NCBI RefSeq assembly: GCF_900105555.1
Contig: NZ_FNTZ01000001.1
Span: forward strand, 3,165,501 to 3,229,500
Length of the DNA: 64,000 nt
Reading direction: 5' to 3'
DNA from: Pseudomonas coleopterorum
GTDB lineage: Bacteria; Pseudomonadota; Gammaproteobacteria; Pseudomonadales; Pseudomonadaceae
Below are positions 1 to 12,709 of the stretch, one piece after another (the stretch's first letter is position 1; the number at the start of each line of letters is the position of its first letter). Both the position numbers and the translations under genes were made by a program. The notes beneath the pieces were generated by a model. That model worked only from the letters and a program-made list of their open reading frames with translations, did not search any database and had not been told where the DNA came from.

Positions 1-879
1 GGTCAACATGCAGGCCAGGATCGCCCGGCTCTGACGCAGGTCCTTCACGTAATGGCCGAAGGTGAAGACCAAGGCGACCGGGATGGTCAGGATCGCGACC
101 AGTTCGAACAGGTTGCTCCAGGCCGTGGGATTCTCGAACGGATGGGCCGAGTTGACGCCGAAGAACCCGCCGCCATTGGTGCCCAGCTGTTTGATGGCGA
201 TCTGGCTGGCTGCCGGGCCGAGGGGGATGGTCTGTGAGTTGCCCTGCAAGGTCAGCGCGTCGACATAGGGCGCGAATGTCTGCGGCACACCCTGCCAGAC
301 AAGGAAAACGGCGAGCAGCAAGGCCAGCGGCAGCAGACCATACAGCGTGGCACGGGTCACATCGACCCAGAAGTTGCCCAGGGTACTGGCCGAACGGCGA
401 CTGATGCCCCGGCACAGCGCTACCAGCACCGCCAACCCGGTGGCGGCGCTGAGAAAGTTCTGCACGCCCAGGCCAGCCATCTGGCTCAGGTAGCTGAGCG
501 AGGTTTCGCCGCTGTACGCCTGCCAGTTGGTGTTGGCCATGAAGCTGACGGCGGTGTTGAACGCCAGGGTCCATTCCTGGCCCGGCAGGTGCTGGGGATT
601 GAGCGGCAGATATCCCTGCAGCATGAGCATGGCGAACAGCAGGCCGAATCCGGCCAGGTTGAAAACCAGCAGCGCCAAGGCATATTGCTGCCAGCTCTGC
701 TGCTGTTGCGCATCGATACCGCAAAAGCGGTAGCACAGCTTCTCCACCGGTTGCAGCGGTACGCTGAGCCAGGTGCGCTGGCCTTCCATGACCTTGTAGT
801 AGAAACGTCCGAGCCAGGGCGCCGGCAGCAGGATCAAGGCGAGAAAGGCCGCTATCAGGGCAAAATCGTGACTGTTCAT
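1..879 (-). CDS. kdpA: Potassium-transporting ATPase subunit A, KdpA (partial)
   Basis: Potassium-binding, channel-like membrane subunit of the high-affinity K+ pump KdpFABC. Reading the minus strand from the ATG at 879 gives MNSHDFALIAAFLALI followed by hydrophobic segments and the conserved KdpA stretches QEWTLAFNTAVSFMANTNWQ and KQLGTNGGGFFGVNSAHPFE, the second being a selectivity-filter-like loop. Only the first 293 codons are present; full KdpA is about 560 residues, so the 3' part and presumably kdpB and kdpC lie before base 1. kdpF lies 6 bp upstream, as in other Kdp operons. Function follows from family identity. The usual KdpDE regulators are not visible here. Confidence 0.95.
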   Translation of the reverse strand, partial: MNSHDFALIAAFLALILLPAPWLGRFYYKVMEGQRTWLSVPLQPVEKLCYRFCGIDAQQQQSWQQYALALLVFNLAGFGLLFAMLMLQGYLPLNPQHLPGQEWTLAFNTAVSFMANTNWQAYSGETSLSYLSQMAGLGVQNFLSAATGLAVLVALCRGISRRSASTLGNFWVDVTRATLYGLLPLALLLAVFLVWQGVPQTFAPYVDALTLQGNSQTIPLGPAASQIAIKQLGTNGGGFFGVNSAHPFENPTAWSNLFELVAILTIPVALVFTFGHYVKDLRQSRAILACMLT

Positions 880-885
880 CAATGA

Positions 886-975
886 CTAGCCTCCACTGGC
901 GCGCAAGAGGGCAACGAGCAGGTACACGAACAAACCGATGGCCAGCAGCAGGAACAGGCCGTCCAGAACAGACAT
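886..975 (-). CDS. kdpF: K(+)-transporting ATPase subunit KdpF
   Basis: Tiny 29-residue membrane peptide that stabilises the KdpABC complex. It starts MSVLDGLFLLLAIGLFVYLL and is one transmembrane helix with a short Arg-containing tail, the usual size and form of KdpF. The ATG at 975 is preceded by a GGAG ribosome binding site; a longer open frame extends upstream but has no similarity to KdpF. It sits 6 bp before kdpA in the same orientation, the canonical order. The 198 bp between kdpF and the divergent sbcD must hold the kdp promoter; I could not identify a KdpE site with confidence. Confidence 0.88.
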   Translation of the reverse strand: MSVLDGLFLLLAIGLFVYLLVALLRASGG

Positions 976-1173
976 GGGAATATCTCCAGGCGCGGCGGCT
1001 GCCGCTTGCCGACATTCTCCGAGGCCAGGGTGTAAAGGCGCGAGATCGATACCCGGGCCTGGCCGTAAAGAAAGCGTAAAAATCGGTCCGTCACATCCCG
1101 CCACGAGCGGGCGCATGGGAAGCGCGGGACCGAACGGCTATCATGGCGGCCTTCCCTGCCCCCTGGAGCCTTC

Positions 1174-2411
1174 ATGCGCCTGTTCCACACCTCCGACTGG
1201 CACCTCGGCCAAAGCCTGCACGGTCAGGAGCGCGACTTCGAACACGCAAGCTTCCTGCGCTGGCTGCTGCGTCAGCTCGCCCAGCGCCAGCCCGACGTGC
1301 TGCTGGTGGCGGGCGACATCTTCGACACGGTCAATCCGCCCGTGCGGGCGCAGGAGCGGCTGTACAACTTCATCGTCAGCGCCCACGAGCAACAACCGCA
1401 GCTGACCATCGTGATGATCGCCGGCAACCACGACTCCGGTTCGCGCATCGAATTGCCCGGGCCGTTGATGCGCCGCCTGCGCACCCATGCGCTGGGCCGG
1501 GTGATGTGGCTCGAAGACGGCCGCCTCGACAGCGAGCGGCTGTTGCTGCCGCTGCCCGATGCCCATGGCCAGGTGCAGGCCTGGTGCCTGGCCCTGCCTT
1601 TCCTGCGCCCTGCCGAGGTGACCGGCGCAACCCTGGGCGAGGATTACCTGCAAGGCATCGCCCGGGTGCACGAGACGCTGATCGCCGCTGCCAATGCCCG
1701 ACGCTCGCCGGGGCAGGCCCTGATCGCCATCAGCCACGCGCACATGGCGGGCGGTTCGGTGTCGATGGAGTCCGAGCGCAGCCTGGTGATCGGCAGCGCC
1801 GAAGCCCTGCCGGCCAGCCTGTTCGACGCCAGCATCAGCTACGTTGCGCTGGGCCATCTGCACAAGCCGCAGAAGGTCAACGGCGAATCACGCATTCGCT
1901 ACAGCGGCTCGCCCATACCGCTGTCGTTTTCCGAGATCGAGTACCCGCACCAGATCCTCGAGATCGAGTGCGCCGGCGAGCAGCTGGTGAGCGTGGAACC
2001 GATCCTGATCCCGCGTGCGGTCGACCTGCTGCGCATCGGCCCGGCGCCGTTGCCGCAGGTCCGCGAACAGTTGCAGCAACTACCGGACGTGGACCTGTTG
2101 GCCGATGTGCTGGGCTACCCCTGGCTGGAAGTGCGGGTGGTACTCGACGAGCCGCAACCGGACCTTCGCCAGCACATCGAAACCGCGCTGCAAGGCAAGG
2201 CCGTGCGTCTGGTGCGGATCGCTGCCGAGTACGCCGGGCGGATCAACGCCGACAACGAGGATGTCGGCGCCCTGATCGAGCTGGACCAGCTCAGCCCCCA
2301 CGAACTGTTCAGCCGCGCCTGGCTCGACAGCTACGGCAGCGAGGTGGACGAACAGACCCTGGACGACTTCGCGCAGTTGTTGCAGGAAGTGCAGCTGGAG
2401 GGCGAAACCCC

Positions 2412-2415
<4 letters not shown>
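1174..2415 (+). CDS. sbcD: Exonuclease subunit SbcD
   Basis: Mre11-type metallophosphoesterase subunit of the SbcCD nuclease, which opens hairpins and trims DNA ends blocked by protein. The 413-residue product shows the phosphoesterase motifs in order: DWHLG (residues 8-12), GDIFD (about 47-51), GNHD (about 86-89), SHAHMAG (about 188-194) and GHLH (about 229-232), which bind the two metal ions. The C-terminal part is the usual capping and SbcC-contact region. The stop overlaps the sbcC start in an ATGA, so the two are translationally coupled. Confidence 0.97.
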
Positions 2416-6044
<3,629 letters not shown>

Positions 6045-6063
6045 CGCCCTGACCCGGACAACG

Positions 6064-6082
6064 CGGCGTGCCTGGCACGCCG
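6064..6082. terminator. Hairpin between convergent sbcC and the lactonase gene
   Basis: A perfect 8-bp stem (CGGCGTGC / GCACGCCG) with a 3-base loop lies in the 54-bp gap between the convergent ends of sbcC and the minus-strand lactonase gene. It could terminate either transcript. There is no clear T-run on either side, so this is a likely but unproven terminator. Confidence 0.5.
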
Positions 6083-6098
6083 GGTTGGCTGGAGCGTG

Positions 6099-7259
6099 TT
6101 ACTGAGTCAGGAATTTCAGGTCCGACGGCGCGTCCTGCTTGAAGCTCTGTACCGTCTCACCCAGCATCCCGGTGCTGGCGTCGCGCTTGAGCACGGTGAT
6201 CTGGTTGCTCTTCTGGTTGGCGATCAACAGGAAGTGACCGGTGGGGTCGAGGGCGAACTCGCGTGGGTGATCGCCGTCCACATGCCGACGCTGGATCTCC
6301 TTGAGATGGCCGGTGCCAGGGTCGACGCTGAACACCAGCATCTGGTTGGCCGTGCCACGGTTGCTCACGTAGAGGAAGCGACCATCGGCAGACAGGTGCA
6401 AGGCGCCGCTGGCGCTTTCCTTGCCGACGGTGCCCAGTTCGAGCAGCTGCTGGCGTACGAGGTTGCCATCTTTGACGTCGAACATGGCCAGTTGACCGCT
6501 CATCTCCAGTGTCAGGTAGGCATGCTTGCCATCACGACTGAACAGCAGGTGACGCGGACCACTGCCGTCCGGCAGTTGCACCGAGGCCGGTTGAGCGGGC
6601 ACCAGCGGACGCTCAGCGGACTTGGGCTCGTAACGGTAAACGTAGACCCGGTCAGCGCCGAGGTCGCTGGCATAGACATAACGCCCCGAAGGCGGCAGCG
6701 ACACCACCGAGTGGACGTGGGGCCCGGCTTGGCGCTCGGGGTTGACCTGGCTGGCGACGTGCTTGAGCTCCTGTACGACGTTACTGAGGGTGCCGTCTTC
6801 GGCCACATTCAGCACGCTCAGGCTGCCGCCCGGATTGGCACTGACGGCATAGTTGGCGACGAACAGATGGCGCCCGTCCTGGCTCAGGCTGGAATGGGTC
6901 GGCTCGTCGCCGCTGGTGGCCACCTGATTGACCTGACGGATGTCGTGGGTCCTGCCGTCCACGGTGAAGCTGGTGACCTTGCCAATTACGTCTTTCTGGC
7001 CGGGGCCGTTTTCATTGACCACGAACAGGCGACGCTGGTCCTGGGACAAGGTCAGCCAGGACGGGTTGGAACTCTTGACCGTCTGCCGAGGCTGGGCCTC
7101 GATCTGGCCGGTAGTGCTGTCGAAGGCATAGCGGTAGATGCCTTCGCTGGAACCCTGGGTGTAGGTGCCCACCAGCAGGTCATATTTTTCGGCTGCAGTG
7201 GCGTGCAGGGATGTCAGGGCCAAGCCGTTGACAAGCATGGATAGCAGAACTCGCTTCAT
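6099..7259 (-). CDS. Lactonase family (6-phosphogluconolactonase-like beta-propeller) protein, secreted
   Basis: 386 residues beginning with a Sec-type signal peptide (MKRVLLSMLVNGLALTSLHATAA). Propeller repeats of the bacterial lactonase family follow (YDLLVGTYTQG, YRYAFDSTTGQI, SNPSWLTLSQDQRRLFVVNE, GPHVHSV, LYVSNRG, HPREFALDPTGHFLLIANQ). Family members resemble cycloisomerase-type 6-phosphogluconolactonases, but the exported location argues against a role in the cytoplasmic pentose phosphate route. An extracytoplasmic sugar-lactone hydrolase acting with Gcd products is an attractive inference only. It appears monocistronic and converges on sbcC. Confidence 0.85.
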   Translation of the reverse strand: MKRVLLSMLVNGLALTSLHATAAEKYDLLVGTYTQGSSEGIYRYAFDSTTGQIEAQPRQTVKSSNPSWLTLSQDQRRLFVVNENGPGQKDVIGKVTSFTVDGRTHDIRQVNQVATSGDEPTHSSLSQDGRHLFVANYAVSANPGGSLSVLNVAEDGTLSNVVQELKHVASQVNPERQAGPHVHSVVSLPPSGRYVYASDLGADRVYVYRYEPKSAERPLVPAQPASVQLPDGSGPRHLLFSRDGKHAYLTLEMSGQLAMFDVKDGNLVRQQLLELGTVGKESASGALHLSADGRFLYVSNRGTANQMLVFSVDPGTGHLKEIQRRHVDGDHPREFALDPTGHFLLIANQKSNQITVLKRDASTGMLGETVQSFKQDAPSDLKFLTQ

Positions 7260-7365
7260 GAAGGTTTCTCCGAAGCCTCTTGTGTGTGTGGCCGATCTTG
7301 CATGGCGCTGAATGTTGTTGCGGCAGCAGGAGCGAACGTGGATCGGACTTTACAGACCGCCGTGT

Positions 7366-7641
7366 TCACGCCTGGGTTTCATCGTCTTCGTCGCGGGCCG
7401 AAAAGGCACTGAGGCAAGTCAAGGTGTGGGACGTGCCGTCGCGAGTAATAACGAAGCTGTCGGGCTCGGCACCTGGCTGAGCAGCCTGCTGCTCAGCCAG
7501 GGTAAACGCCCAACGCTTGAGCTCGCGGCCGTCCATGCATTCGATGTGCAGGGTCTGCTCTTCGTCGAAGGAGAAGTCGAAGGCATGCAGCGTGTCGATC
7601 AGCAGCATGTCGCAGGTTTCTAGCGCGGTGGGCAGGGTCAT
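7366..7641 (-). CDS. Small conserved hypothetical protein (possibly DUF5629-type)
   Basis: 91-residue acidic cytoplasmic protein with no signal peptide or membrane segment. The start MTLPTALETCDMLLIDTLHAF at 7641 is chosen because AGGAGG lies 7 bases before it; an in-frame ATG 30 bases upstream has no such site. The sequence reads as a small beta-rich protein (TLHIECMDGRELKRWAFTL). I recall similar small Pseudomonas-restricted proteins grouped as DUF5629 but cannot verify that. No function can be assigned and the neighbours are not informative. Confidence 0.7.
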   Translation of the reverse strand: MTLPTALETCDMLLIDTLHAFDFSFDEEQTLHIECMDGRELKRWAFTLAEQQAAQPGAEPDSFVITRDGTSHTLTCLSAFSARDEDDETQA

Positions 7642-7710
7642 GGTCGGACCTCCTGGGTAAAGTCGGACCATGATACCTGCGATGCATCCTTCTGGCCTGC
7701 TGTCGCGCCC

Positions 7711-8700
7711 CTACAGGACGCCCACGGTGCCTGGAGCGAACGCTTGCTCTGCCTGGCCAACGCTGTTCACCAACGGTGCGCCGAACTCCGGTAGGCTGAT
7801 TTCGAAGCGATCACCCACCTGGGTGGCGAGGCCATCGGCGAACGACAGCGTGGCCGTGCCGAAGAAGTGAATGTGCACGTCGCCGGGATTGAGGAACTGC
7901 GCGTACTTGAAATGGTGGTACTCGAGGTTGTCGAAGCTGTGGCACATGTTCGCTTCGCCACTGAGAAATTCCTTTTCCCAGATCACCTCGCCAGCCCGCC
8001 GGATACGGCTGGTACCGGACAGGTGCTCGGGCAGCTCGCCCACGCGCAGCTCCGGACCATAGCTGCAACTGCGCAACTTGGAATGGGCCAGGTAGAGGTA
8101 GTTCTTGCGTTCCATCACATGGTCGGAGAATTCGTTGCCCAGGGCGAATCCCAAGCGATACGGGTGGCGGTCCGGGCCGATCACGTACAGCCCACCCAGC
8201 TCGGGCTCTTCGCCGGCGTCTTCAGCGAAGGGCGGAACGGGGAACGCCTGGCCGGGCCGCACGACGATGCTGCCGTCGCCCTTGTAGAACCACTCCGGCT
8301 GCACCCCAGGCTGGCCTGCGGCAGGCTTGCCGCCCTCCACACCCCACTGGAATATCTTCATGCTGTCGGTGACTGCCGTGTCGGCGCTGTGCTGGTGCAT
8401 CTTGTCGCGGGTGGCGGCACTGCCCAGGTGGGTCAGGCCGGTGCCGGTCACCAGCATGTGCGCCGGATCGGGGTGATCCAGCGGCGGCAGAATACGCGCC
8501 TCTTCGAGCAACTGCGGGTAGTCGTGCTGCTCACCCAGACCGCAGCCATCCACTGCCTGGGCCAGGCCATGGCCTGCGGCGATGGCGGCCAAAGCCAGTT
8601 CACGGACGCTGTTCGCGCCGCGCACTTCATGGACCCGATCGCCGTCGACCAGACCGACACGACGTTGACCGTTGTTCAATTCAAATTGCACCAGATGCAT
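7711..8700 (-). CDS. Fumarylacetoacetate hydrolase-family (AraD1/GguC-like) protein
   Basis: 329 residues from MHLVQFELNNGQRRVGLVDGDRVHEV at 8700; a longer in-frame start at 8751 has no better ribosome binding site. FAH-fold signatures include the acidic metal site EEPELGGLYVIGPD and GFALGNEFSDHVMERKNYLYLAHSKLRSCSYGPEL. Members next to aldonate dehydratases and sugar-acid transporters (AraD1 group) act on 2-keto-3-deoxy sugar acids, either as dehydratase or lyase. Here it is followed 22 bp away by an MFS transporter gene on the same strand and is divergent from an IlvD/Edd dehydratase, which supports a role in pentonate or hexonate breakdown. The exact substrate (L-arabonate, D-xylonate or galactonate) is not shown. 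Confidence 0.82.
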   Translation of the reverse strand: MHLVQFELNNGQRRVGLVDGDRVHEVRGANSVRELALAAIAAGHGLAQAVDGCGLGEQHDYPQLLEEARILPPLDHPDPAHMLVTGTGLTHLGSAATRDKMHQHSADTAVTDSMKIFQWGVEGGKPAAGQPGVQPEWFYKGDGSIVVRPGQAFPVPPFAEDAGEEPELGGLYVIGPDRHPYRLGFALGNEFSDHVMERKNYLYLAHSKLRSCSYGPELRVGELPEHLSGTSRIRRAGEVIWEKEFLSGEANMCHSFDNLEYHHFKYAQFLNPGDVHIHFFGTATLSFADGLATQVGDRFEISLPEFGAPLVNSVGQAEQAFAPGTVGVL

Positions 8701-8722
8701 GACGAACTTCCTTTTGCTGGGT

Positions 8723-10033
8723 TCAAGAACGGGCGCTGGCGGCGAACGCATCGGCCGGCAGCACGTGACGGCGCTCCAGCAACTGGTAGACCACTGCGGT
8801 CAGCACCAGCCCGAACACCATCACGCCGCTGAGAAAATACAGGCCGCTGGCCAGGTTACCGGTGTACTCCTTGAGCGCGCCGATCACGAACGGCCCGATG
8901 TAGCCGCCCAGGTTGCCCACCGAGTTGATCAGGGCAATGCCGGCCGCCGCACTGGCCCCGGCAAAGAAGCGGCCCGGCAGGGTCCAGAACACCGCCGTGC
9001 AGGAGAACAGGCTGAACGCCACCAAACACAGAGCTGCCAGTTGCGCCGCCGGCAGGCTCAGCCAGGCGCTGAGAAACAGACCGATTGCGCCCAGCACGTA
9101 CAGCACCGCCAGATGGCCGTAGCGATCGTTGAGACGATCCGAGCTGCGCGGGATGAGCAACAGGCCGATGATGCCGAACACATACGGCACCGAAGACACG
9201 AATCCGGTGGTCAGGTCGCTGCCGCCGAATTGCTTGATCAAGGTCGGCAACCACAGGCCCAGACCGTAGATGCTCAAGGTCACCGGCAGGTAGAACAACG
9301 CCAGCAGCAGCACGCGGAAGTCCTTGAGCGCATGCAGCGGGTTGCCGTGGCGGGTCTGGCCATAGGCTTGCAGGTCGTTCTGCAGTTCAGTGGCCAGCCA
9401 GTCTTTCTCAGCCTGGTTCATCCATTTGACCTGCTGCGGGCCATCGGGCAGCCAGCGCAGCACCGGCCAGGTCAGCAGGATGGCCGGTGTGCCGATGACG
9501 ATGAACAACCACTGCCAGCCGTGCAGGCCGAGCACGCCGTCCAGGCCCAGCAAAGCGCCGGACACAGGCCCGGTGATCATCATGGCGATGGGTTGGGACA
9601 GAATGAACAGACCCAGGATCTTGCCGCGGTGACGGACCGGGAACCACTGCGTGATGTAGTACAGCACGCCAGGAAAGAAGCCGGCTTCGGCCGCCCCCAG
9701 CAGGAAGCGCATGACATAGAAGCTGTGCGGGCCCTGCACGAACGCCATGCCGATGGTGATGGCGCCCCAGGTGATCATGATGCGGGCGAACCAGCGACGG
9801 GCGCCGAAGCGTTCGAGCATCAGGTTGCTGGGGATTTCCAGCAGAAAGTAGCCAATGAAGAACAGCCCTGCACCCAAGCCGTAGGCGGCGTCGCCGATGC
9901 CCACGTCCGCGCCCATGTGCAGCTTGGCGAAGCCCACTGCGGAGCGATCCACGTAGGCGATCAGGTACAGCAGAATCAGGAACGGGATCAATTTGAAGGT
10001 GATGCGGCGTATAAGCCCGAGTTCCTGGCTCAT
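8723..10033 (-). CDS. MFS transporter, ACS/phthalate-permease type
   Basis: 436-residue, 12-segment major facilitator of the anion:cation symporter family, which includes D-galactonate, glucarate and tartrate carriers. It starts MSQELGLIRRITFKLIPFLILLYLIAYVDRSAVGFAKL, with the family loop GFFPGVLYYITQWFPVRHRGKILGLF. The ATG at 10033 has GGAG 9 bases upstream. It is co-oriented with the FAH-family enzyme and divergent from the dehydratase at 10248, with an operator-like palindrome between them. Import of a sugar acid is inferred from family and context. Confidence 0.88.
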   Translation of the reverse strand: MSQELGLIRRITFKLIPFLILLYLIAYVDRSAVGFAKLHMGADVGIGDAAYGLGAGLFFIGYFLLEIPSNLMLERFGARRWFARIMITWGAITIGMAFVQGPHSFYVMRFLLGAAEAGFFPGVLYYITQWFPVRHRGKILGLFILSQPIAMMITGPVSGALLGLDGVLGLHGWQWLFIVIGTPAILLTWPVLRWLPDGPQQVKWMNQAEKDWLATELQNDLQAYGQTRHGNPLHALKDFRVLLLALFYLPVTLSIYGLGLWLPTLIKQFGGSDLTTGFVSSVPYVFGIIGLLLIPRSSDRLNDRYGHLAVLYVLGAIGLFLSAWLSLPAAQLAALCLVAFSLFSCTAVFWTLPGRFFAGASAAAGIALINSVGNLGGYIGPFVIGALKEYTGNLASGLYFLSGVMVFGLVLTAVVYQLLERRHVLPADAFAASARS

Positions 10034-10148
10034 GGGATCGATCTCCACTTTCTTGTTTTTATGCTTGTTTTGGGTGGGAAGGCCACAGCGCCCGTCGCCC
10101 TTTTCGGGGGACCTGAAACGACGCTCAACCCTCACTGAAATCGACTTT

Positions 10149-10161
10149 ATAGTATTACTAT
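10149..10161. promoter_or_regulatory. GntR/FadR-type operator-like palindrome
   Basis: ATAGTATTACTAT is a 13-bp palindrome around one central base. Its core fits TNGTNNNACNA, the consensus of FadR-subfamily (FCD-domain) GntR repressors. It lies 115 bp from the MFS start and 87 bp from the dehydratase start, where one repressor could control both divergent units. No GntR gene is in this neighbourhood. Assignment is by consensus match only. Confidence 0.5.
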
Positions 10162-10247
10162 TTGCTTCACAAGCTCTTCCAATCGGCGATCCGATGGCCT
10201 ATTTTGAGGGCATACACAAAAACAAGTCTTACAATAAGAGAGCCCTC

Positions 10248-11987
10248 ATGCCTGACAACAAACCCACCCTGCGCTCGGCCCAATGGTTCGGTACGGCTGA
10301 CAAGAACGGCTTCATGTACCGCAGCTGGATGAAGAACCAGGGCATCGCCGATCACCAATTCAACGGCAAGCCCATCATCGGCATCTGCAACACCTGGTCC
10401 GAGCTGACGCCGTGCAACGCCCACTTCCGCACCATCGCCGAACACGTCAAACGCGGCGTGATCGAGGCCGGTGGCTTCCCTGTGGAATTTCCGGTGTTCT
10501 CCAACGGCGAGTCCAACCTGCGCCCCACGGCGATGCTCACCCGCAACCTGGCCAGCATGGATGTGGAGGAAGCGATCCGCGGCAACCCGATCGACGGCGT
10601 GGTACTGCTCACCGGCTGTGACAAGACCACCCCTGCCCTGCTGATGGGCGCGGCCAGTTGCGACGTGCCGGCCATCGTCGTGACCGGCGGGCCGATGCTC
10701 AACGGCAAGCACAAGGGCCGCGACATCGGCGCCGGCACCATCGTCTGGCAGATGCACGAGTCATATAAAGCCGGCCAGATCAGCCTCGACGAATTTCTCT
10801 CGGCCGAGGCCGGCATGTCGCGTTCGGCCGGCACCTGCAACACCATGGGCACCGCCTCGACCATGGCCTGCATGGCCGAAGCGCTGGGCACTTCGCTGCC
10901 GCACAACGCCGCCATTCCCGCAGTGGACTCGCGTCGCTATGTGCTCGCGCACATGTCGGGCATGCGTGCGGTGCAGATGGTCCGTGAAGACCTGCGCCTG
11001 TCGAAGATCCTTACCAAGGAGGCGTTCGAAAACGCCATTCGGGTCAACGCGGCCATCGGCGGCTCGACCAATGCGGTGATCCACCTCAAGGCCATCGCCG
11101 GCCGGATCGGCGTGGACCTGGAGCTCGACGACTGGACGCGCATCGGCCGCGGCACCCCCACCCTGGTCGACCTGCAGCCGTCGGGGCGTTTTTTGATGGA
11201 GGAGTTCTACTATGCCGGTGGTCTGCCGGCCGTTCTGCGCCGCCTGGGGGAAAACAATCTGATCCCCAACCCGGATGCCTTGACGGTCAACGGTCAGACG
11301 TTGTGGCAGAACGTGCAGAACTCGCCGATCTATGGCGAGGACGAAGTGATCCGCGCCATCGACAACCCCTTGGTGGCCGACGGTGGCATCTGCGTGTTGC
11401 GCGGTAACCTGGCGCCGCTAGGAGCGGTGCTCAAGCCCTCGGCCGCCACTCCTGCGCTGATGACCCATCGCGGTCGCGCGGTGGTGTTCGAGGACTTCGA
11501 CATGTACAAGGCGCGCATCAACGATCCAGACCTGGACGTGGACGCCAGCTCCATCCTGGTCATGAAGAACTGTGGGCCCAAGGGTTATCCGGGCATGGCC
11601 GAGGTCGGCAACATGGGCCTGCCGGCCAAGCTGCTGGCGCAAGGAGTCACCGACATGGTGCGCATTTCCGATGCGCGCATGAGCGGTACTGCCTACGGCA
11701 CGGTAGTCCTGCACGTGGCGCCGGAAGCCGCCGCCGGCGGGCCGTTGGCGGTGGTCCGCGAAGGCGATTACATCGAGCTCGATTGCGCCAGCGGGCGCTT
11801 GCACCTGGACATCCCCGACAGCGAACTGCAGGCCCGCCTGGCTGACTGGCAGGCACCGGCGCAATCGTTACTGGTGGGCGGCTACCGGCAGTTGTACATC
11901 GACCACGTGATGCAGGCCGACCAGGGCTGCGACTTCGATTTCCTGGTCGGGTGCAGGGGGTCCGAGGTGCCGCGGCATTCGCATTGA
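10248..11987 (+). CDS. IlvD/Edd-family sugar-acid dehydratase (arabonate dehydratase-like)
   Basis: 579 residues from MPDNKPTLRSAQWFGTADKNGF. Conserved IlvD/Edd features include CNTWSELTPCN, LTGCDKTTPALLMGAAS (iron-sulfur Cys in GCDKT), SRSAGTCNTMGTASTM (second Cys), NAAIGGSTNAVIHL, NCGPKGYPGMAEVGNM and ISDARMSGTAYG. The variants (RSAQWFG start, YRSWMKNQG) match the arabonate/xylonate dehydratase branch rather than true dihydroxy-acid dehydratase. The expected reaction is dehydration of an aldonate to its 2-keto-3-deoxy acid. It is divergent from the transporter and FAH-family genes that would import the substrate and process the product. The substrate remains inferred. Confidence 0.88.
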   Translation: MPDNKPTLRSAQWFGTADKNGFMYRSWMKNQGIADHQFNGKPIIGICNTWSELTPCNAHFRTIAEHVKRGVIEAGGFPVEFPVFSNGESNLRPTAMLTRNLASMDVEEAIRGNPIDGVVLLTGCDKTTPALLMGAASCDVPAIVVTGGPMLNGKHKGRDIGAGTIVWQMHESYKAGQISLDEFLSAEAGMSRSAGTCNTMGTASTMACMAEALGTSLPHNAAIPAVDSRRYVLAHMSGMRAVQMVREDLRLSKILTKEAFENAIRVNAAIGGSTNAVIHLKAIAGRIGVDLELDDWTRIGRGTPTLVDLQPSGRFLMEEFYYAGGLPAVLRRLGENNLIPNPDALTVNGQTLWQNVQNSPIYGEDEVIRAIDNPLVADGGICVLRGNLAPLGAVLKPSAATPALMTHRGRAVVFEDFDMYKARINDPDLDVDASSILVMKNCGPKGYPGMAEVGNMGLPAKLLAQGVTDMVRISDARMSGTAYGTVVLHVAPEAAAGGPLAVVREGDYIELDCASGRLHLDIPDSELQARLADWQAPAQSLLVGGYRQLYIDHVMQADQGCDFDFLVGCRGSEVPRHSH

Positions 11988-12035
11988 ATACGGGGTAGTA
12001 ACGCAAGGCTCTTCTCGATACCTGCCTTCACCCAT

Positions 12036-12065
12036 AAAAAAACCCGACTCGAGGTCGGGTTTTTG
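12036..12065. terminator. Bidirectional rho-independent terminator
   Basis: The stem AACCCGAC / GTCGGGTT with loop TCGAG is flanked by an A-run on the left and a T-run on the right, so it can end both the plus-strand dehydratase transcript and the minus-strand efp transcript. It lies exactly between the two convergent genes. Confidence 0.92.
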
Positions 12066-12090
12066 CATCGCTATCAAGCAGGCATGAAGC

Positions 12091-12660
12091 TTACTTGGCG
12101 CGACCTTTGTACGAACCGCCTTCACGGGTGTCGATCTCGATCATGTCGCCGATCTCGATGAAGTCCGCAACGCTCAGCTCGGTACCGTTCTTGAGTTTGG
12201 CAGGCTTCATGACCTTGCCCGACGTGTCGCCGCGAGCGGAACCTTCGGTGTAGTCGACCTGACGCACGATGGTGGTCGGCAGCTCTACGCTGACCAGACG
12301 CTCTTCGAAGAACACGGCTTCGCAGACGTCGGTCATGCCTTCTTCAACGAATGGCAGAACGGCTTCGATGTCTTCGGCGTTCAGTTCATACATGGTGTAG
12401 TCGGTGGTATCCATGAACGTGTAGCTGTCACCGCTGATGAACGACAGGGTCGCTTCCTTGCGGTCCAGGATCACGTCATCCAGCTTGTCGTCGGCACTGT
12501 AGACGGTTTCGGTCTTGTAGCCGGTCAGCAGGTTCTTCAGCTTGGTCTTCATGATCGCGCTGTTACGGCCCGACTTGGTGAATTCAGCTTTCTGAACCAG
12601 CCAAGGGTCGTTGTCGATACGGATCACGGTACCGGGTTTCAGTTCTTTACCAGTTTTCAT
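12091..12660 (-). CDS. efp: Elongation factor P
   Basis: 189-residue translation factor that rescues ribosomes stalled at polyproline stretches. It begins [20 protein letters not shown] and has the modification loop KSGRNSA with Arg at position 32 rather than Lys. EF-Ps with Arg32 are modified by EarP, which attaches rhamnose from dTDP-L-rhamnose, and earP is divided from this gene by only 191 bp on the same strand. The Lys-modifying EpmA/EpmB pathway is therefore not expected. Three beta-barrel domains of standard length are present. Confidence 0.98.
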   Translation of the reverse strand: MKTGKELKPGTVIRIDNDPWLVQKAEFTKSGRNSAIMKTKLKNLLTGYKTETVYSADDKLDDVILDRKEATLSFISGDSYTFMDTTDYTMYELNAEDIEAVLPFVEEGMTDVCEAVFFEERLVSVELPTTIVRQVDYTEGSARGDTSGKVMKPAKLKNGTELSVADFIEIGDMIEIDTREGGSYKGRAK

Positions 12661-12709
12661 TACGAATATCCGAATTTGGATGGTGATTTACAAAAATCTA
12701 GGCCGCGTA

